Shown here: positions 1 through 16,436 of the stretch, one piece after another
How the letters are laid out: every line of letters starts with the position of its first letter
Position numbering within the stretch: the stretch's first letter is position 1
Assembly: GCF_000247815.1 (NCBI RefSeq)
Contig: NC_021680.1
Span: 4,674,782-4,738,781, forward strand
Reading direction: 5' to 3'
Source: Ficedula albicollis
Lineage: Eukaryota; Chordata; Aves; Passeriformes; Muscicapidae
Length of the DNA stretch: 64,000 nt
The notes under the pieces: generated by a model
Databases searched by the model: none
Told to the model about the DNA's origin: nothing
The model's input: only the letters and a program-made list of their open reading frames with translations
Position numbers and translations under genes: made by a program

Positions 1-2340
1 CCAGGAACCGAGCTCGGCGTCTGGCTGCAGGGGTGGATTCTCCTAAAAGGGCTCCGAAAGCTTCGGGGACTTCCTCTGTTGCAGCAGGTTGGAATGGTGC
101 AGATGAAAAGCAGATCTTTCGGGGGGGGTGGCACACAGATAGTAAAAAAGGTCAGAGAATCAGTTCTGAGAAGTGAGATGAGCTTCGCTGGTTCCTCGGT
201 TAATTTCCTTTCCTCTTCTATTTACAGGAACCTGGATCAAGAAAGGGACAAGAATTTTAAACAGAAAAGGTTACTGTAATCCCAACAAATGCAGAAAATA
301 GAGCTCTTAAGGAAAGAAGAATGTAAATTCACCAGGGAACTACCCAGGCAGATGAGACTTTCCTGTTTTATTCTAGAGTCATGTGAATATATATTTTTGG
401 TGAGGCTGCAACAAAAGCTCGAGGAGGGGGAGTGCAAAGCACTATTGGAATATCAAATGTGCATGTCTCAGCACACAGATTTGAGGGCAGCTCATGTTCA
501 TGCATGGAGAAAAGGAATTTAGGAGGTTGGCAGCACGTCTGCCTTAGATACGAGTACCACTGCAACACCTTCTCCATTTGCATTAGCAAAATCAAAACCC
601 AGACCTTGGGACTCTGGTATCCCCAAGGAAAGATGGTTAATTAAAATAAAATAATAAAATAATTAAAATAAAGGGCTTCTCTGCCCAGAGAAGTCTTTGA
701 AGCAGGTTCTGAGGGTATTTTGTGCTAAAGAATGAACCCCTGAGACACCTGTGGGGGTGTTGAAGCAGGTTCTGAGGGTATTTTGTGCTAAAATGAACCC
801 CTGAGACACCTGTGGGGGTGCCTGCACTGCCCTGGCTCTGCCGTGGCTCCAAGGAGAGCAGAATGACTTCAGCTGCTTGTCCTCAGCCCTTGGATGCTGC
901 AGAAGGCAGCTGCCCCTCTTGGGAGGGAGAGAATTGTTTGATATTTATCGAGGTGCAGCTCAGCACAGCCTGTACCATCCTTATCAAGGAGGGAAGGCTT
1001 TGGGCAGACGGACGTGCATATGGGCTGCTGCACTTCCAGTCCTGCTCCCGCTGTGAAATAAAGGGGATCAGCAGCAGGCTGCCTGCCCACACTACCCACT
1101 GCTGCATCCCCTCTCCCAGAAACCTCCCAGTGCTTTGCTCACCATCTGCAGAAGTTGCAGGATGAGCCTTTCCCTCCTGTGTCTCTAGAGCCCACAGCCA
1201 GCAGCACAGAGTCCAAACCCCAGGAGGGTTTACCTGCCCTGGCATACTGCGTCCTTTCAGATCATTAATTCTGCTGAAAGGCAACGCTCTAATTAACTGT
1301 AAAATGCTTTTGTAGGAGTGTGGCTGTCATGCTGCCAAACCTGAGGCAATGTGCCTGTGATTCCTGCATTGTTTGGACTAAAAATCAGCTCCAGCACAGG
1401 GCAGTGTAAAACTTTACCTGAGTGAATGCCCTGGTCCTTTTAGTGTTGGCGAGTTGACAGCACTTGGGTGGATCTGTAGGAAGCAACTGAGCACTGGCAG
1501 AGTTGGTGCCTGAGCTCTCTGGTGTCCTTTGTTTGGGGAGAAGTCAAAGGGCTGAATATGGCCAAAACATAACTAATTATTTACCAAATAGCCAATTAAT
1601 TTTATTTGACTGTCAAACTTGTGCAATGTTACTGACATTCAAACAATTCAGGAGCCCATCTGGCTGACACAATCAAGGTGTTTGCAAGCTCTGCCCTTGC
1701 CCCTCTCTCTGGCAGGTCCCAAAGGCTGCTTGCTAGGGCAAGGAACTACTGTGCAAAACACAAAAATTCTGCAATTTGTCTGCAAAATGTTGTTTAGCCA
1801 GATTTGGGAATGTCACACTTCTCTGTGGGTTGCAGGCTGTGGATTGCAAGCACGTTTGCTGCATGGCTGTAAGGAGACTTGGATGGTGTGTTGCCAACAT
1901 CAGGTCACCTTCTGCATTTCCCAACTTCTGTGTGAGCGGGCTGGAATCAGGAATTTCTGGCACTGCCATCACAACAGCCTAGAGGGCTTTGCAATTACCA
2001 CCATCCTCCCTGGACTGGGCATGGAGACTCCTTTTTTCATTAACACTGACTTGCTCAGCCTGGCCCCCAAGAGAGCAGTTTGGGCTCGAGCACTGTTTCT
2101 CCTCTGAGCTGTGTTTCCCTGCTTTTGCAGTTCAATATCCTCTCAGTACTCCAGCTGGTCTCCAATCTGAAGCATCCCCTTCCATCTCCCACCACCACAG
2201 GCAGGCCTTTTCCTCCAGGGTACAGACTGTGCTGTGCTCAACACCAAACTCCCCTCCTCCTCCTCGCTGCCAGCCAGTGAAGCAGCAGCTCATGCCACGT
2301 TTTACACCTGGCACGTCATCCCTGGCTTGCTTCACCTGCT
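1..2340. other. Intergenic sequence, no gene recognised
   Basis: Apart from the 63-bp duplication, I see no splice-supported exon, no RNA gene and no known repeat. The short reading frames look random. Confidence 0.6.
699..820. repeat. 63-bp tandem duplication
   Basis: GAAGCAGGTTCTGAGGGTAT to CACCTGTGGGGGTG occurs at 699 and 762, with a 2-base indel. Confidence 0.93.
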
Positions 2341-2359
2341 CATGGAGAGCTCAAGGGAA

Positions 2360-5297
<2,938 letters not shown>

Positions 5298-6390
5298 ACA
5301 TGCAACCCAGGCCATTTCCCCACGCTCTCAGTTGTTTCCCACTTACATGTGCACCTACAGCACCATTTTGGCATTTTTAAGGGCTTGGAATTTCCTAATC
5401 ATCCTCAGGGACTGGTGGGAGTCGTATTTCTCTGTGCTTCAACCCCTACTTGTCCTGTTACTACCCAGAAAAAATATTTCAATTTGTGTCAAAGCAAGAA
5501 TTCTGTTCAGCCCAAATGGATATTTTTTTTTCCCTCTCTTGGTTTGGATTTGCTAATGAAATAAATGTTGTTTTTTGGTGGTTTTTTTTTTAGTTTTTGG
5601 TTGATTGGTTGGTTTTTTTTTTCCTTTGGCTTGTTTTTTCTGTCTGGCTATTGTTCTTTTTTTTTCATGGCCATTAGAACACAGGAAAATCTATTATTTG
5701 TGTAACTTGCCTTCCAATTTCCCGAATCTCTGTCTCCTCATCCATTTTGATTAACAGCCCCTTAAACATTTCCTGCTAATCACTAAGACAGTTTGAATAA
5801 CACTGCACCACAAACCAGCCAACATATGGCTGCTCACTGATGCTTTCTCAATACAAAAACCACTTTGAAGTGTCTCATTTAGCCACTTTCAGTGCATTTA
5901 ATATGGATTTTTTGACACTTCAAGCCCAATATTGATAGCACATCATATTCACTTATAAATCTATTTCACCACCATAACTTCCTCATGAAAAAACCATTAA
6001 GGCCTATTTTTCCATTAGATCATGTCAGCTGCTATCAGTGACATCACCACCACCTTTTCCAGTGTGCCTGCTACTGTCTGCACTAGCAGTGCTCCTGCTC
6101 TCATCAACAGGTTGACACTGCGTGACTTGTCCTGATCCTCAACCACCCTTTCAGTGAAGAAATTCTCCAAACATGCAACCCAGACCATTTCCCTCTGCCC
6201 TCAGTTGTTTCCTACTCACATGTGCACCTACAGCACCATTTTGGCATTTCTAAGGGCTTGGAATTTCCTAATTGTCCTCAGGGACTGGTGGGAATCATAT
6301 TTTTCTGTGCTTCAACCTCAATGTTTTGGGGTGCCTGTTACTACCCAGAAAAAATAGCTTATGTCAAAGGAAGAATTTTGTTCAGCCTGG
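5298..6390 (+). repeat. Pair of about 215-bp direct repeats
   Basis: 5298-5513 and 6169-6388 share AACATGCAACCCAG, TACATGTGCACCTACAGCAC-type sequence, AAGGGCTTGGAATTTCCTAA and CTACCCAGAAAAAAT. The first copy starts 870 bp before the second. Roughly 90% alike by eye. Confidence 0.88.
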
Positions 6391-6870
6391 TGTCCAGACT
6401 GAACCTCCCTTGGTGGAGGTTCATTTCCTTCATTTTGTGGCCATTTCCTCTCGTCCTGTTGCCCAGGAGAAGAGGCCAGCCCTCAGTCCCTGCCTGGCTT
6501 CGATCTCCTCTCAGGCAGTTTAGCAAGTGATGAGGTCACACCCGAGCCTCATTTTCTCCAGGCCAAACACCCACAGCTCCCTCAGCTGCTCCTCATGGGG
6601 AGCTTGTGCTCCCCAGAGCCTTCAGCACCTTCACTGTGCTTCTCTGGACCTGCTCCAGCACCTCGGTGCCTTTCCTGTAGTGAGGGGCCCAGAACGGGGA
6701 GCAGCACTGGAGGTGTGAGCTCAGCAGTGCCCAGTACAGGGGGAACAATCAGGGAATAATCCCTTCCCTGTCCTGCTGCCACTCTGCTCCTGCTCCACGT
6801 CAGGATGCCCTTGTCCCTCTTGCCCACCTGGGCACAGCTGGCTCCTGCTCACCCACTCCTGACCAGCACC
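6370..6870 (-). mobile_element. CR1 LINE fragment
   Basis: The + strand shows the reverse complement of the CR1 3' region: CTCCCTCAGCTGCTCCTCAT, TTCTCTGGACCTGCTCCAGC, TAGTGAGGGGCCCAGAAC, GCCCAGTACAGGGGGA and CCCACCTGGGCACA in the normal order. Old and diverged; no intact reverse transcriptase frame. Confidence 0.9.
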
Positions 6871-9452
6871 TCCAGTATTGTTTTATTTTAAAATGAATGG
6901 AAAAGAACCATTTTTTGTCCTGAGAGCTCTAGGACCTATCCTCCAAGAGTCTTAGTGCCTGCCAGCTGCACTTAGCTGACACAGGAGTGTGGATGGCTGC
7001 CAGGGCTGTGCAGCCCCAAGCAGGGGGACACTGGCTGTCTTTGCAATGGGCACTGAGCTGCTGTTGGTTAAATACACATTTTAATTCCTTCCTGCTCCTC
7101 AGGAGCTGTTTGAGGCTCACTGGGAGATCCCCTGCAGAGCCAGGAGCTGTGATGAGTGCTGGTGGGATGCTCAGAGTGACCCTGCAGGGCCCATCCATCA
7201 GCCAGTGGCTGGCACACACCTCTCACCAGTGGGCTGGTTGCTTCACCCTGAGCTGTAGAGGAGTCAGGAAGAGAGTTGGTGCATCAGAAATTAAGATGTC
7301 TTTATGTACAGTGTGCACCAAAACCACTCCTCGTGCCTCCTGCACCCTGGCAACCCAGCTGTGAGCAGCTCCTGCTCTCCAGCTTTGAAAAGCCCAGCCC
7401 TCCAGTGTGAGTGAGCCTGGACAAGCCCTGCAGGGTGAGAAGCGACCAGCTGCAATCCCAAATCTTTCATCACTGCAGATGTAGTGGGATCTACTGCCTG
7501 AACCCCGAATGGACCTTTCTCACCCCCTCCCCTCTTATCTGTGCAGGGGCAGCCGGGCAGGATCAGAGGTGCCACACCACAGGGCCCATGGCAGGGAACA
7601 GAAGCTGGAGCTTTATTTATTATTGACTCTGCAAAGCCCAGGGGACGTTTTGTCAGCGAGGTCATGGCTCTGTTGCCACAGTTGAGATGCTGAGCTCTCC
7701 CAGCCAGCTCACAGAAGGCAGCAGCAGCAAGCAGCTGTCAGAGCCTGTCTCAAGGGCATGCCTCTCATTTAAAAGGTGACATCTGACAAGCCTGTGACTG
7801 GGGTGGCAAGAATCACGATTTCAGGCTAAGGAAACACAAAAGCAAGGACAGCAGAGAGACAGCACCTTCTCAAAGGCACTGTGTGGTGCCAGCTGCTGCA
7901 CACAATGGCTGGGCTGACTCGGGAAGAAATAAAAGGTCTCCACGTGGCTCAGCCTGAGGGGCATTTCTAAAAGGTGCCAGGCATCCAAGGGCTCTGATGT
8001 GCAGCCAGTTTAAACCTCACAAACAGGGAGAAGAGGAAATGCTGGCAGCAGCTGATCCTTGCTTGAAGTTTCTTGACCTCTGTCTTGGAGGTTGTGAAAA
8101 ACGAGGTTCGCTTTCCTGGTAAAATTTAAAAGGTTTAACAAAAGACCATAAGAGACAAACAATAAAGCAAAAGGTTATAGTGGCCAGGAGCTTGACATTC
8201 AGCCAGGAGCACACCCTAACTCAGAAAACACTTCTTTAAATGCATCAACCTGTTGCATATTCATAGATCTTCATGCATCATTCAAAATCATTCCCCTCCA
8301 ACCTGTAAATCAACATTTTTTCCTTCCCTGGGGTTCTGGTGTCCGATAATCCAAGAATGTGAAGAATTTCCTGATTATCTTTTTTACCATTCTCTGAGTT
8401 AGTTACATGAACAAAAGCTTTTTACATCACAGTGTTACAGTCCAAGAAGAATAACACACATTTATCACACTACTATTTCTAAGTTTTGTTAATAGCAGAA
8501 CTAAAAGAAACTACATTCATACAGCAGTTTTCCAGCATTGTACACTTAGCATTCATGTTAATATTTGCAAAAAGCCAATAATATAATATGTACTTACAAC
8601 AAAGGTGACTTGGAGAAATGAAATTGCAGGTGGGAAACATCCAATGTAGCAAAAATGTGGAATTGCTACCCCAGGAAAATGTGAATTGCTGCAGAGACTG
8701 GTTGAATGGGACTGCACACCCTGTATGACAGACATGCAGAAGCTTCTGGAAAACAGCTGCTTGCTGAGCCCTGTTGTGTCAGGACACCTTGCTATTTAAA
8801 ATTTATGTCGCAGGAGTGCTGAAAATCCTACCAGACCTGAGTTTCACTGTGCCACAGAGGAAGATTTTAGGAAAAGACAAAGAAAGAGCTGTGAGCAAAA
8901 TCTATGGCACATGGTACATGGCTGTGCCCTGCAGCTGATGCTCAGAGGATCAGCATTTAATGCCTTATCATTTGGAAATTTCGGCCTTTTTTTCTTTTTT
9001 TTTTTTTTTTTTTTTTTTGCTAAAACCAAACACTTTTCTTTTTTTTTTTAAAGAAGAGGAAATAATTGTTTCATGTTGGTACATTTTATCCTCCTGAACT
9101 TCTCAGCAGGATGCAAGGGGCTGAGATTTTAGTGTCTCTTCTGAAACCAGTCTTCCTGGTACTCCAGGTGCAGGCTGGATGCTAAAGACTGCAATTACTG
9201 GCACAGCAGGTGAGCCTCCAATGAGCTGCTATCCCAAGGCACGTTCAAGCTTCGGTGTTTCAGCTAGAAATCAGCTTTAGCACTAAAGGAAAAAATATGG
9301 GCTTCTACTCATGTCTTGAATCAAGCCTCCAGTATATCCATAAATGCCTCACCTAACACAGGACCACTGGGATCACCCAGGAATCTGACCAACACCTTCT
9401 GCAGCAATCCTAAACAGGCATCCACAGAGGACTTGTGGTCCTAAGGATGTAA
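6871..9452. other. Intergenic sequence
   Basis: No gene seen. A poly-T run lies at about 8997-9019 and shorter A/T runs nearby. Confidence 0.6.
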
Positions 9453-10725
9453 TAAAAAAAAAAAAAAAAAAATCAAGGGAGATAACCTTATAAATAAAGG
9501 TTTTAAAAAAAAAAAAAAAAAAAAAATCAAGGGAGATAACCTTATAAATGCTGGATAACCTTTTAAATGGAGCCACAAAGGTGTATCATAGACCTGGACT
9601 TCCTCAGATCGAGTATTTTCAGCTCCAGGATGCTCTCTGGTCACTGGAGGGACAAGCCAGCTCTAAAGAGGTTCATCACACTGAAAGGAGTAGCAATGCT
9701 CACTATTGTCATGGTATAAATTGCCTGCCATCATGCACAAAGGGTTTTATACTCCAGAAGTACAGAGTGGTTATCTTATTTGTTCATCACAAGAAATTGC
9801 AGTTTGTGACAAATTGTGCTTCCCCATTTTGTGAAATAATGCTGCAGCCCCAGCTAAACCTCACCCACTGAAATCTAACATGAGAGTGCCACTCACTTTA
9901 ATTTCCCTAATGGACTTGTCCCACCTGGAAAGGATTGCCAGATCCAAATGTTACAAAGAGCTCTAGATGCCCATCAAAACATGCCCAACATCCCATCAGG
10001 CAGCAAATCCTGCCTGGGACAGCTTATCCTGTCCCTGTGCCACTGGGACAGATGCACACCCCAGCCACGCTACCCCAGTTTTATACTCCAGAAGTACAGA
10101 GTGTTTATCTTATTTGTTCATCATTAGAAATTGCAGTTTGTGACAAATTGTGCTTCAAAGGTTTTAAAAAAAAAAAAAAAAAAAAAATCAAGGGAGATAA
10201 CCTTATAAATGCTGGATAACCTTTTAAATGGAGCCACAAAGGTGTATCATAGACCTGGACTTCCTCAGATCGAGTATTTTCAGCTCCAGGACGCTCTCTG
10301 GTCACTGGAGGGACAAGCCAGCTCTAAAGAGGTTCATCACACTGAAAGGAGTAGCAATGCTCACTATTGTCATGGTATAAATTGCCTGCCATCATGCACA
10401 AAGGGTTTTATACTCCAGAAGTACAGAGTGGTTATCTTATTTGTTCATCACAAGAAATTGCAGTTTGTGACAAATTGTGCTTCCCCATTTTGTGAAATAA
10501 TGCTGCAGCCCCAGCTAAACCTCACCCACTGAAATCTAACATGAGAGTGCCACTCACTTTAATTTCCCTAATGGACTTATCCCACCTGTAAAGGATTGCC
10601 AGATCCAGATGTTACACAGAGCTCTAGATGCCCACCAAAACATGCCCAGCATCCCATCAGGCAGCAAATCCTGTTCCTGTGCCACTGGGACAGCTGCACA
10701 CCCCAGCCACGCTGCCCTGCGCCTT
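9453..10725. repeat. 661-bp tandem duplication bounded by poly-A
   Basis: The segment from 9497 recurs from 10158. The second copy runs to about 10725 and lacks the end of the first. Both begin with AAAGGTTTT, a long poly-A and ATCAAGGGAGATAACCTTAT. A short extra copy of the left edge precedes them (9453-9496), and a 76-bp inner piece (TTTTATACTCCAGAAGTACA) occurs three times (about 9748, 10080, 10408). Copies differ by only a few bases. Confidence 0.93.
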
Positions 10726-13700
10726 CACTCTGCTCCACGTCCTGCCCTGGGCTGCCACCAGACACCAGCTGCATTTCTCCCTGTCCTGGGAGCACCAGCA
10801 TCTTGGGGAGCTGGGAAGGGAGGGCCAGGCTGAGAAACGGGCTGGAGACATGCTGGCTGGGAATGGGAGAGGCTGGGGTGGTGAGAGCTGGAGAGGGAAA
10901 GGGTAGCCAGTGATGTACAGAAGGGGCAGGAAGCTCTGTGAGGAGAGGGCCCCAGGGTGAGCATGGGAAGGAGCAGGACACGTCCCACAGCATCTGGACG
11001 ATCCTTGGGAACGCTGTCCAGCAGCCAAGGGTCTCCAGGGACATTCAGCTGTCTCTGGAGGGAGCAGCTGCACGTGCTGAGTGGCCTTGCTGACCTGCAG
11101 GGAGGTCACAGCGAGCTGAAAGCAGCCCCAGTGCTTTGGGACAGTGCAGTAGGGTCTCTAAGAGAACTGTGCCACACATGGGCTCCAGAATGATTCTTCA
11201 GTTCAGCAACACCCAACCGTCCTTGCTGTCATCTCGGGCTTGAGATGCATCATGGAGAATCACTTATATTCTGAGTAGGAGCAGCTAAAAATAGTCCTAA
11301 TATAGCAGGGATGAGAGATGAATTTCAAAATGGAGTAAGAAAACCCAGAAGCCCCACACTGTCATTATATCCTCCCACAGCTTTCAGACATGCTTTGAAC
11401 AGCAAATGCTCTTGCTGTTTGCTAGGCAAAGAAGCAAATTGCTTGTGACAGTGGCAGATGCCTGAAAGGCTTCATATTGGAGTGATTTCTTTTTGCTCCC
11501 TCTTCCTTCAACACACCCTGTTGCTCCCCATCTTTTAACCCTGTTTCCTTCAACCAAAATACATGGGGCTGAGCTGCCAGCAGCTGTGCAGAGCTTCTGG
11601 TAATCCACCACATCAAACCTTGAGAACAGAAAGGGCACCTGTCATTTTCTAAGCCAGCACCAACAAGGCAACTCTCCCTGTCCTTTTCCAGGGTGCTGCA
11701 GTTTCTGCCACGTGCAGAGGGTCTGTCCCTTCTGAATAAGCACTGTGGATCTGTGAAATCTCCAAGAACTTGCTGGTGAGAGATAACAGAAGGGTCATGA
11801 GTGGAAACAGCCAAGAGCTCAGGCTGCTGTCACATCCCTGGTGCTCACACTCCTTCAGATGGTGCAGAAGGTGCCGCAGGAGGACGCACACTGAGAAAAT
11901 CTGCTTGCACCTCACCAGGTCAGCTGCCTAGAGAGCTCTCAAAAGCTGCAGGAGCTCTGAGTTTAAGCCTTATCTTAAGGAAAAAGGCCATTGCCAGCCT
12001 TGGTGGAGCCTTTTGAACAAGGTGCCCTGGTGCTGCCTCTCACCTGTCCCCCAGGAATGCTGGCTCTCCCCACAGCCCCTGAGCAATCCCTGCCCTGCTG
12101 TGAGTTTAATGCAGAGGAAGTGGCTCATTCAAACTCTCTGAATTGCTCTGGGGGCTCAGGGGGAGCTTCCCCCTCCTGTTCTCTAGACTAGGGAACGAGG
12201 GAAGCTACCTTGAAATCAGAGCTGTAATTAGAGTGACAGGCAGCTGATGCAAAACAGGCTCCAAAGGCAGCTTGGAAAAGATAAACTGGGTAGAGAGAGG
12301 CCTGGCTCACCCCTCCCACAGCCACAATAAAGTGCTTGATGTGTCCCTTCCCTGCACTTGATCACGTTCCTGCTGCCTGTGTTTCATATTATGCAACTGA
12401 TTGACTTCGCAAGATGTGAGAACAGAGCGTCTCCCTGCCCTGCTCCCTGATGTGTGCTAAGTGTGTTGGGCTGGGAGGAGGGAGCAGAAACCCAAACAGG
12501 CCCTGAAGCTGCCTGCTTTTCAGATCCTGGTGCTGCAGTGGTCTGGAGGCAGCACCCTGGGCATGTTTCTGAGCAGAGCTGCTCCTCTGCAGCCTCCCTG
12601 TGAGTGCTGGGGTGCTCTCAGCACCCAGCAAAAGCTGTGCTCAGAGAGGGCTTTCCTCTCTGAGGGTTAATAGGCACCTCTGGAAGCAGGCTCCGATCCA
12701 TGAGGTTTGAAGGAGGGCAGCAGGAGGCACAGAGCCCAGTGTGTGCCAGCTGCATCCCCATCACTCAACGTTAAAGCCCCAGGGCAGTGGCCAAGGGCTC
12801 CAGAAGTGCCCTGAGCCCTAAAGCACAGCTCCAGGCACTTCTCACCAGGGATCAGGCTGCTCCCAGTGCCCTAGGGCCAGCACATCGCACTGCAGCACCT
12901 CCAGCCTGGTGCCCCATCCCCAGGGATGCTCCTCAAAGCTCTCCCCACCACCAGCTCAGGAGGGAGCAGGGTCTGTCAGCAGAACCCACCCACACTGTGC
13001 ACTCCCATGTCCAAGGCACATCTCTGGGAGCTTGCTGAGCTGCTCAGAGCTGCTTTGCTGCATGAAACCTGGTGCTGACAAGAGTGGGTTTGATGCTGTA
13101 TTTTTCCATTTTCCTACACCCAGCTGTGGGTTGCCTTTACTTACAGATCCTGGACAATAGAGGCTGAAGCCCACTGTGCTTTTTAAATTCTCCAGCATAT
13201 GGATACCTGGTCCAAACCCCATCAGGGCAGTTCAGGGGGGCAGGCTGGACTCTGTCAGCAGCAGAGAACAAAGTAGGCTCAAATTTTGAAGAAATTATCT
13301 CTAAAACCCTGCTTGTCTTTGTTCTGTATGAGTCACCCAAGGCAATATGCAGTATGTATGGGAAGGGGAACGGGGGCAGCTCTAAAAGCAGGATTTTCTT
13401 CCCCCACTGCAATTTCCCTCTCATGTATTGCCTGGAGTTGTTCATGAGAGGGCAGGGGCAGGATATTCTGCCCTCAGCCCTTGACCAACAGAGTCCTGCA
13501 GCTAATAAATCCATTTGACAGTGTCTGCTTGGTACCACAACACAACAGTACATGGCTAAGCAGACAAATTTTTTTTTTCCCAGGAGGTAAAAGGCCACCA
13601 GGCTGGGACCCTGCTGCCAGGAGCACAGGACAGTGTGCAGGAAGGGAGGCTTGAGCTGGACACACTGCCCTTCCTGCCACCAACAGCACGGGCTAAACTC

Positions 13701-15950
13701 TTCAGATTTCAGGCTTATCTGCTTCTCCTAGTCAGGACATGTTTGCTTTCCTGGTGGCCCATCAGGAAAAGCAGTGGTGTGTGAATTGCTGCAGTCTCCA
13801 TGCCACTCTCTGGGCAGGACGTGGGGTCTGTGCTGTGATCTGAGCAGAGTGCAGGTCTCCTGGTCATGCCATAAACACATTCCTCAGTTTTACAGCCAGG
13901 AATGGCATCCCAGAAACCCAGTTCTGGGAGCAGTGCTCTACCTTACCAGTACAGGTCATTCTTTTAATCCTCACCCTGTTGTTTTTTTCCCCATTCTTTA
14001 CATGCGCCGGAACTCAGGCTTCACTTCAACCTTAATATTCCTGTTACAAATCTCTCACACACACCTACGTGTGGGATAATCACTGTGCTCTGCCTCCTTC
14101 AGATATTCAGTGAGAGGCTGGAAGATGGGTATTGCTCCTCAAGGAGGCTGCAGACCGACTGGCAGGGGGCCAGACTGCAGACCTAAAAGGTAAGATGGAA
14201 GAATGAGAGTTTGTTCAGTCTAGAAGTGGGCAAAACAAAGGGACACGGGGTAAGGATACATGAAGTACCTAAATATCACAGCCATAAAAGGCTGCACTCG
14301 CAGAGAGGAAGATGATAAACTGTTAGTGTGTCCATGCTGGGCAAGGACAAGAAGTGTTTGTCCTTGATTGCACCAAGTAAGGATTGGATTAGGCAGCAGA
14401 CAAGATTTTTCCAGCTGTAAGATCATGAAGCACTAGGCTGGATCACCTGAAGAAGGGCTTATAACACCACTTTGAAGAGCTCCCACTAAAAACATAATTT
14501 ATCTGCCTCTGCCTTGGAGCTTGGGGAAGCTCTAGAGGGCCTTTCTGCATTCCTTCAGAGAGGGTTTATGGGGAGATGGTAAAACAGGAGTTTAGAGTTC
14601 AGCTTTGGTCTCCAGCTTTGTGGAGATTTGTGGCTGAGTGTTGGGTGCATGGTGTGTCCTGATCCTGTTGATCCCACCTGGCTGCCTCAGGGACAAACAC
14701 CCAGCTCTTGCTGAATACCAGGGACCCACTGGCCCTGTACAATTCTGACCTTCCCACTTTTCCCAAGCTTTGTTACCCTTTCCCCTCTGCCATAGCCAAG
14801 CTAGGCTGCATCATCAAAATGGTTCACTTCCTTTATTTTTATTTTAATTTATTTTTTTTAAGCCTAATGTATTTCCACCTACTCTGCAACCCCAGGGGGA
14901 AAAGGAAGTTGAATTTCTGGCTGGAGACAGCAGTTCACAGAGACCAGTCCCGAGGGAAAAGATGATATCAGTGTTTTTGAGTTTCCAGTTAATTGTGTTT
15001 ACTGAAGAATACATAGCATTAGAGTGCCTTGAGCTTTGGCCAAGTCTGTAAAAGTAAATAAAGACAATTCCAGCCTAATGTTAGAAAACTGACCCTTGGA
15101 TTATTTCTGAGCTCACTTCTTCCAGGAGCTGGAATAAACCCCGATGTGTATGATGTGAAATAAGGAGCACTGGGCTCATTCCTTATCCCTGACCCTTTCC
15201 AGCCTCTCCTCCCCCTGGTCCTGCTGGCTCCTGCTGTGCTTTATGAGCACACCTTGCACATTGCCCACAGCAACCCTAACGTGGCCATTTCTGCCCAGTT
15301 CACCCCATTAGCCCACAGCTCTCTCCTCAGCCCTTAATGATCCTAACCACACAGCCATTTGTCATGCTGCATCTTCTTTCCCAGCGAGTAAAAGTCAATT
15401 AGTGTTTTCAGCTTTGCTCTGGAGCAGCCTGGCTCCCTCCTGCTTCTTTATGCTACCAGGAAACCATCTACAATAATGACTTCCTTGGATGTCTAGAGCT
15501 GTGTTGCAGTGAATTACAAGCTCTCTAAACTTCCCTCCCTGTGTACCAATCACCTTACACAGAAGCCATGTTTTGCTGCCAGAAATTCCGCCATGAATTG
15601 GGTTTCGAACCTGTCAAATGGCTGCTTTTTAAATTTTAATCTTTATGCTCAAGAAAAGGAGTACCACTTTGGCTTCCAGACCTTGTTTCCTATTTCAGAC
15701 ATGTAAATCTTGATCCTCCCTTAGTAGAGGAATAAACTCTTGGAAAAACAAATGCTGCAGAAGATCTGCAGAGCCCAAGCACGTGGGAGTCCTGTGGCTG
15801 TCAGGTCTCTGCTGTCACCCCAGGGCCACCCCTGGTCACAGAGCCCAGGCTCCCTTTGGTGTCTGCCTGCAGCCCACAGGGGCTTCACTCAAGGGACTTT
15901 GCAGGAGCAAATCAGCTCCAAACACAAGCTCAGAGCCTCTTGTATTTGTC
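10726..15950. other. Intergenic sequence
   Basis: About 5 kb of ordinary sequence, GC-rich in the first part. No exon, RNA gene or repeat family recognised. Confidence 0.55.
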
Positions 15951-15954
15951 AGTG

Positions 15955-16235
15955 TTAGGGTGTAATAAGGCATTAAAACTCGACTGGCACATGATAATTG
16001 TATTAGAGCTGCCAGGGCTTGAAAGCTAAGAGACAGTAATGTTTCTAAAATGAAAAATTCAAAACTGATGTTTTCTATCATATTGATACTTTGATTCGAA
16101 GGAATAGCCATTAATCAGAGCTAATTGAAATTAAATAAGATTTAAAAAATTAAATTACTTAATTGCCTGGCCATTTTTAATTAAGGAAAGCAGTTCAATT
16201 GTTAAATAAAATCAGATGTGCTTAGGTTTATACAT
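15955..16235. promoter_or_regulatory. AT-rich block with clustered TAAT/ATTA cores, possible conserved element
   Basis: Dense ATTAAT, TAATTG, TTAATTAAGG and similar homeodomain-type cores in unique sequence. This resembles conserved non-coding elements, but conservation cannot be judged from one sequence. Confidence 0.25.
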
Positions 16236-16245
16236 CTGCTTGAAT

Positions 16246-16300
16246 TTCACAGAACCATGGGCTAGTTTGGGTTGGAAGGTTTGTCACATCCCCTCTTGTG
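16246..16300 (-). mobile_element. Short CR1 3'-end remnant
   Basis: TTCACAGAACCATGGGCTAG and TTTGGGTTGGAAGG are the reverse complement of the CR1 terminus. Only about 50 bp remain. Confidence 0.6.
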
Positions 16301-16436
16301 AGCAGCAGATTCACAGCAGTAGGAGATTTCAGTCAAGGAACATCCCTGAGCTCCTTGACTGAAATCTCCTACCCCATCAACATTTCAGCATCCTCCCTTC
16401 CATGTTGTGGGAGAGCTGAGAATGTCCTTCTATTTG

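Noticed and set aside
9548..10532. Two identical 107-residue frames
   Set aside because: They arise from the 661-bp duplication; no recognisable domain.
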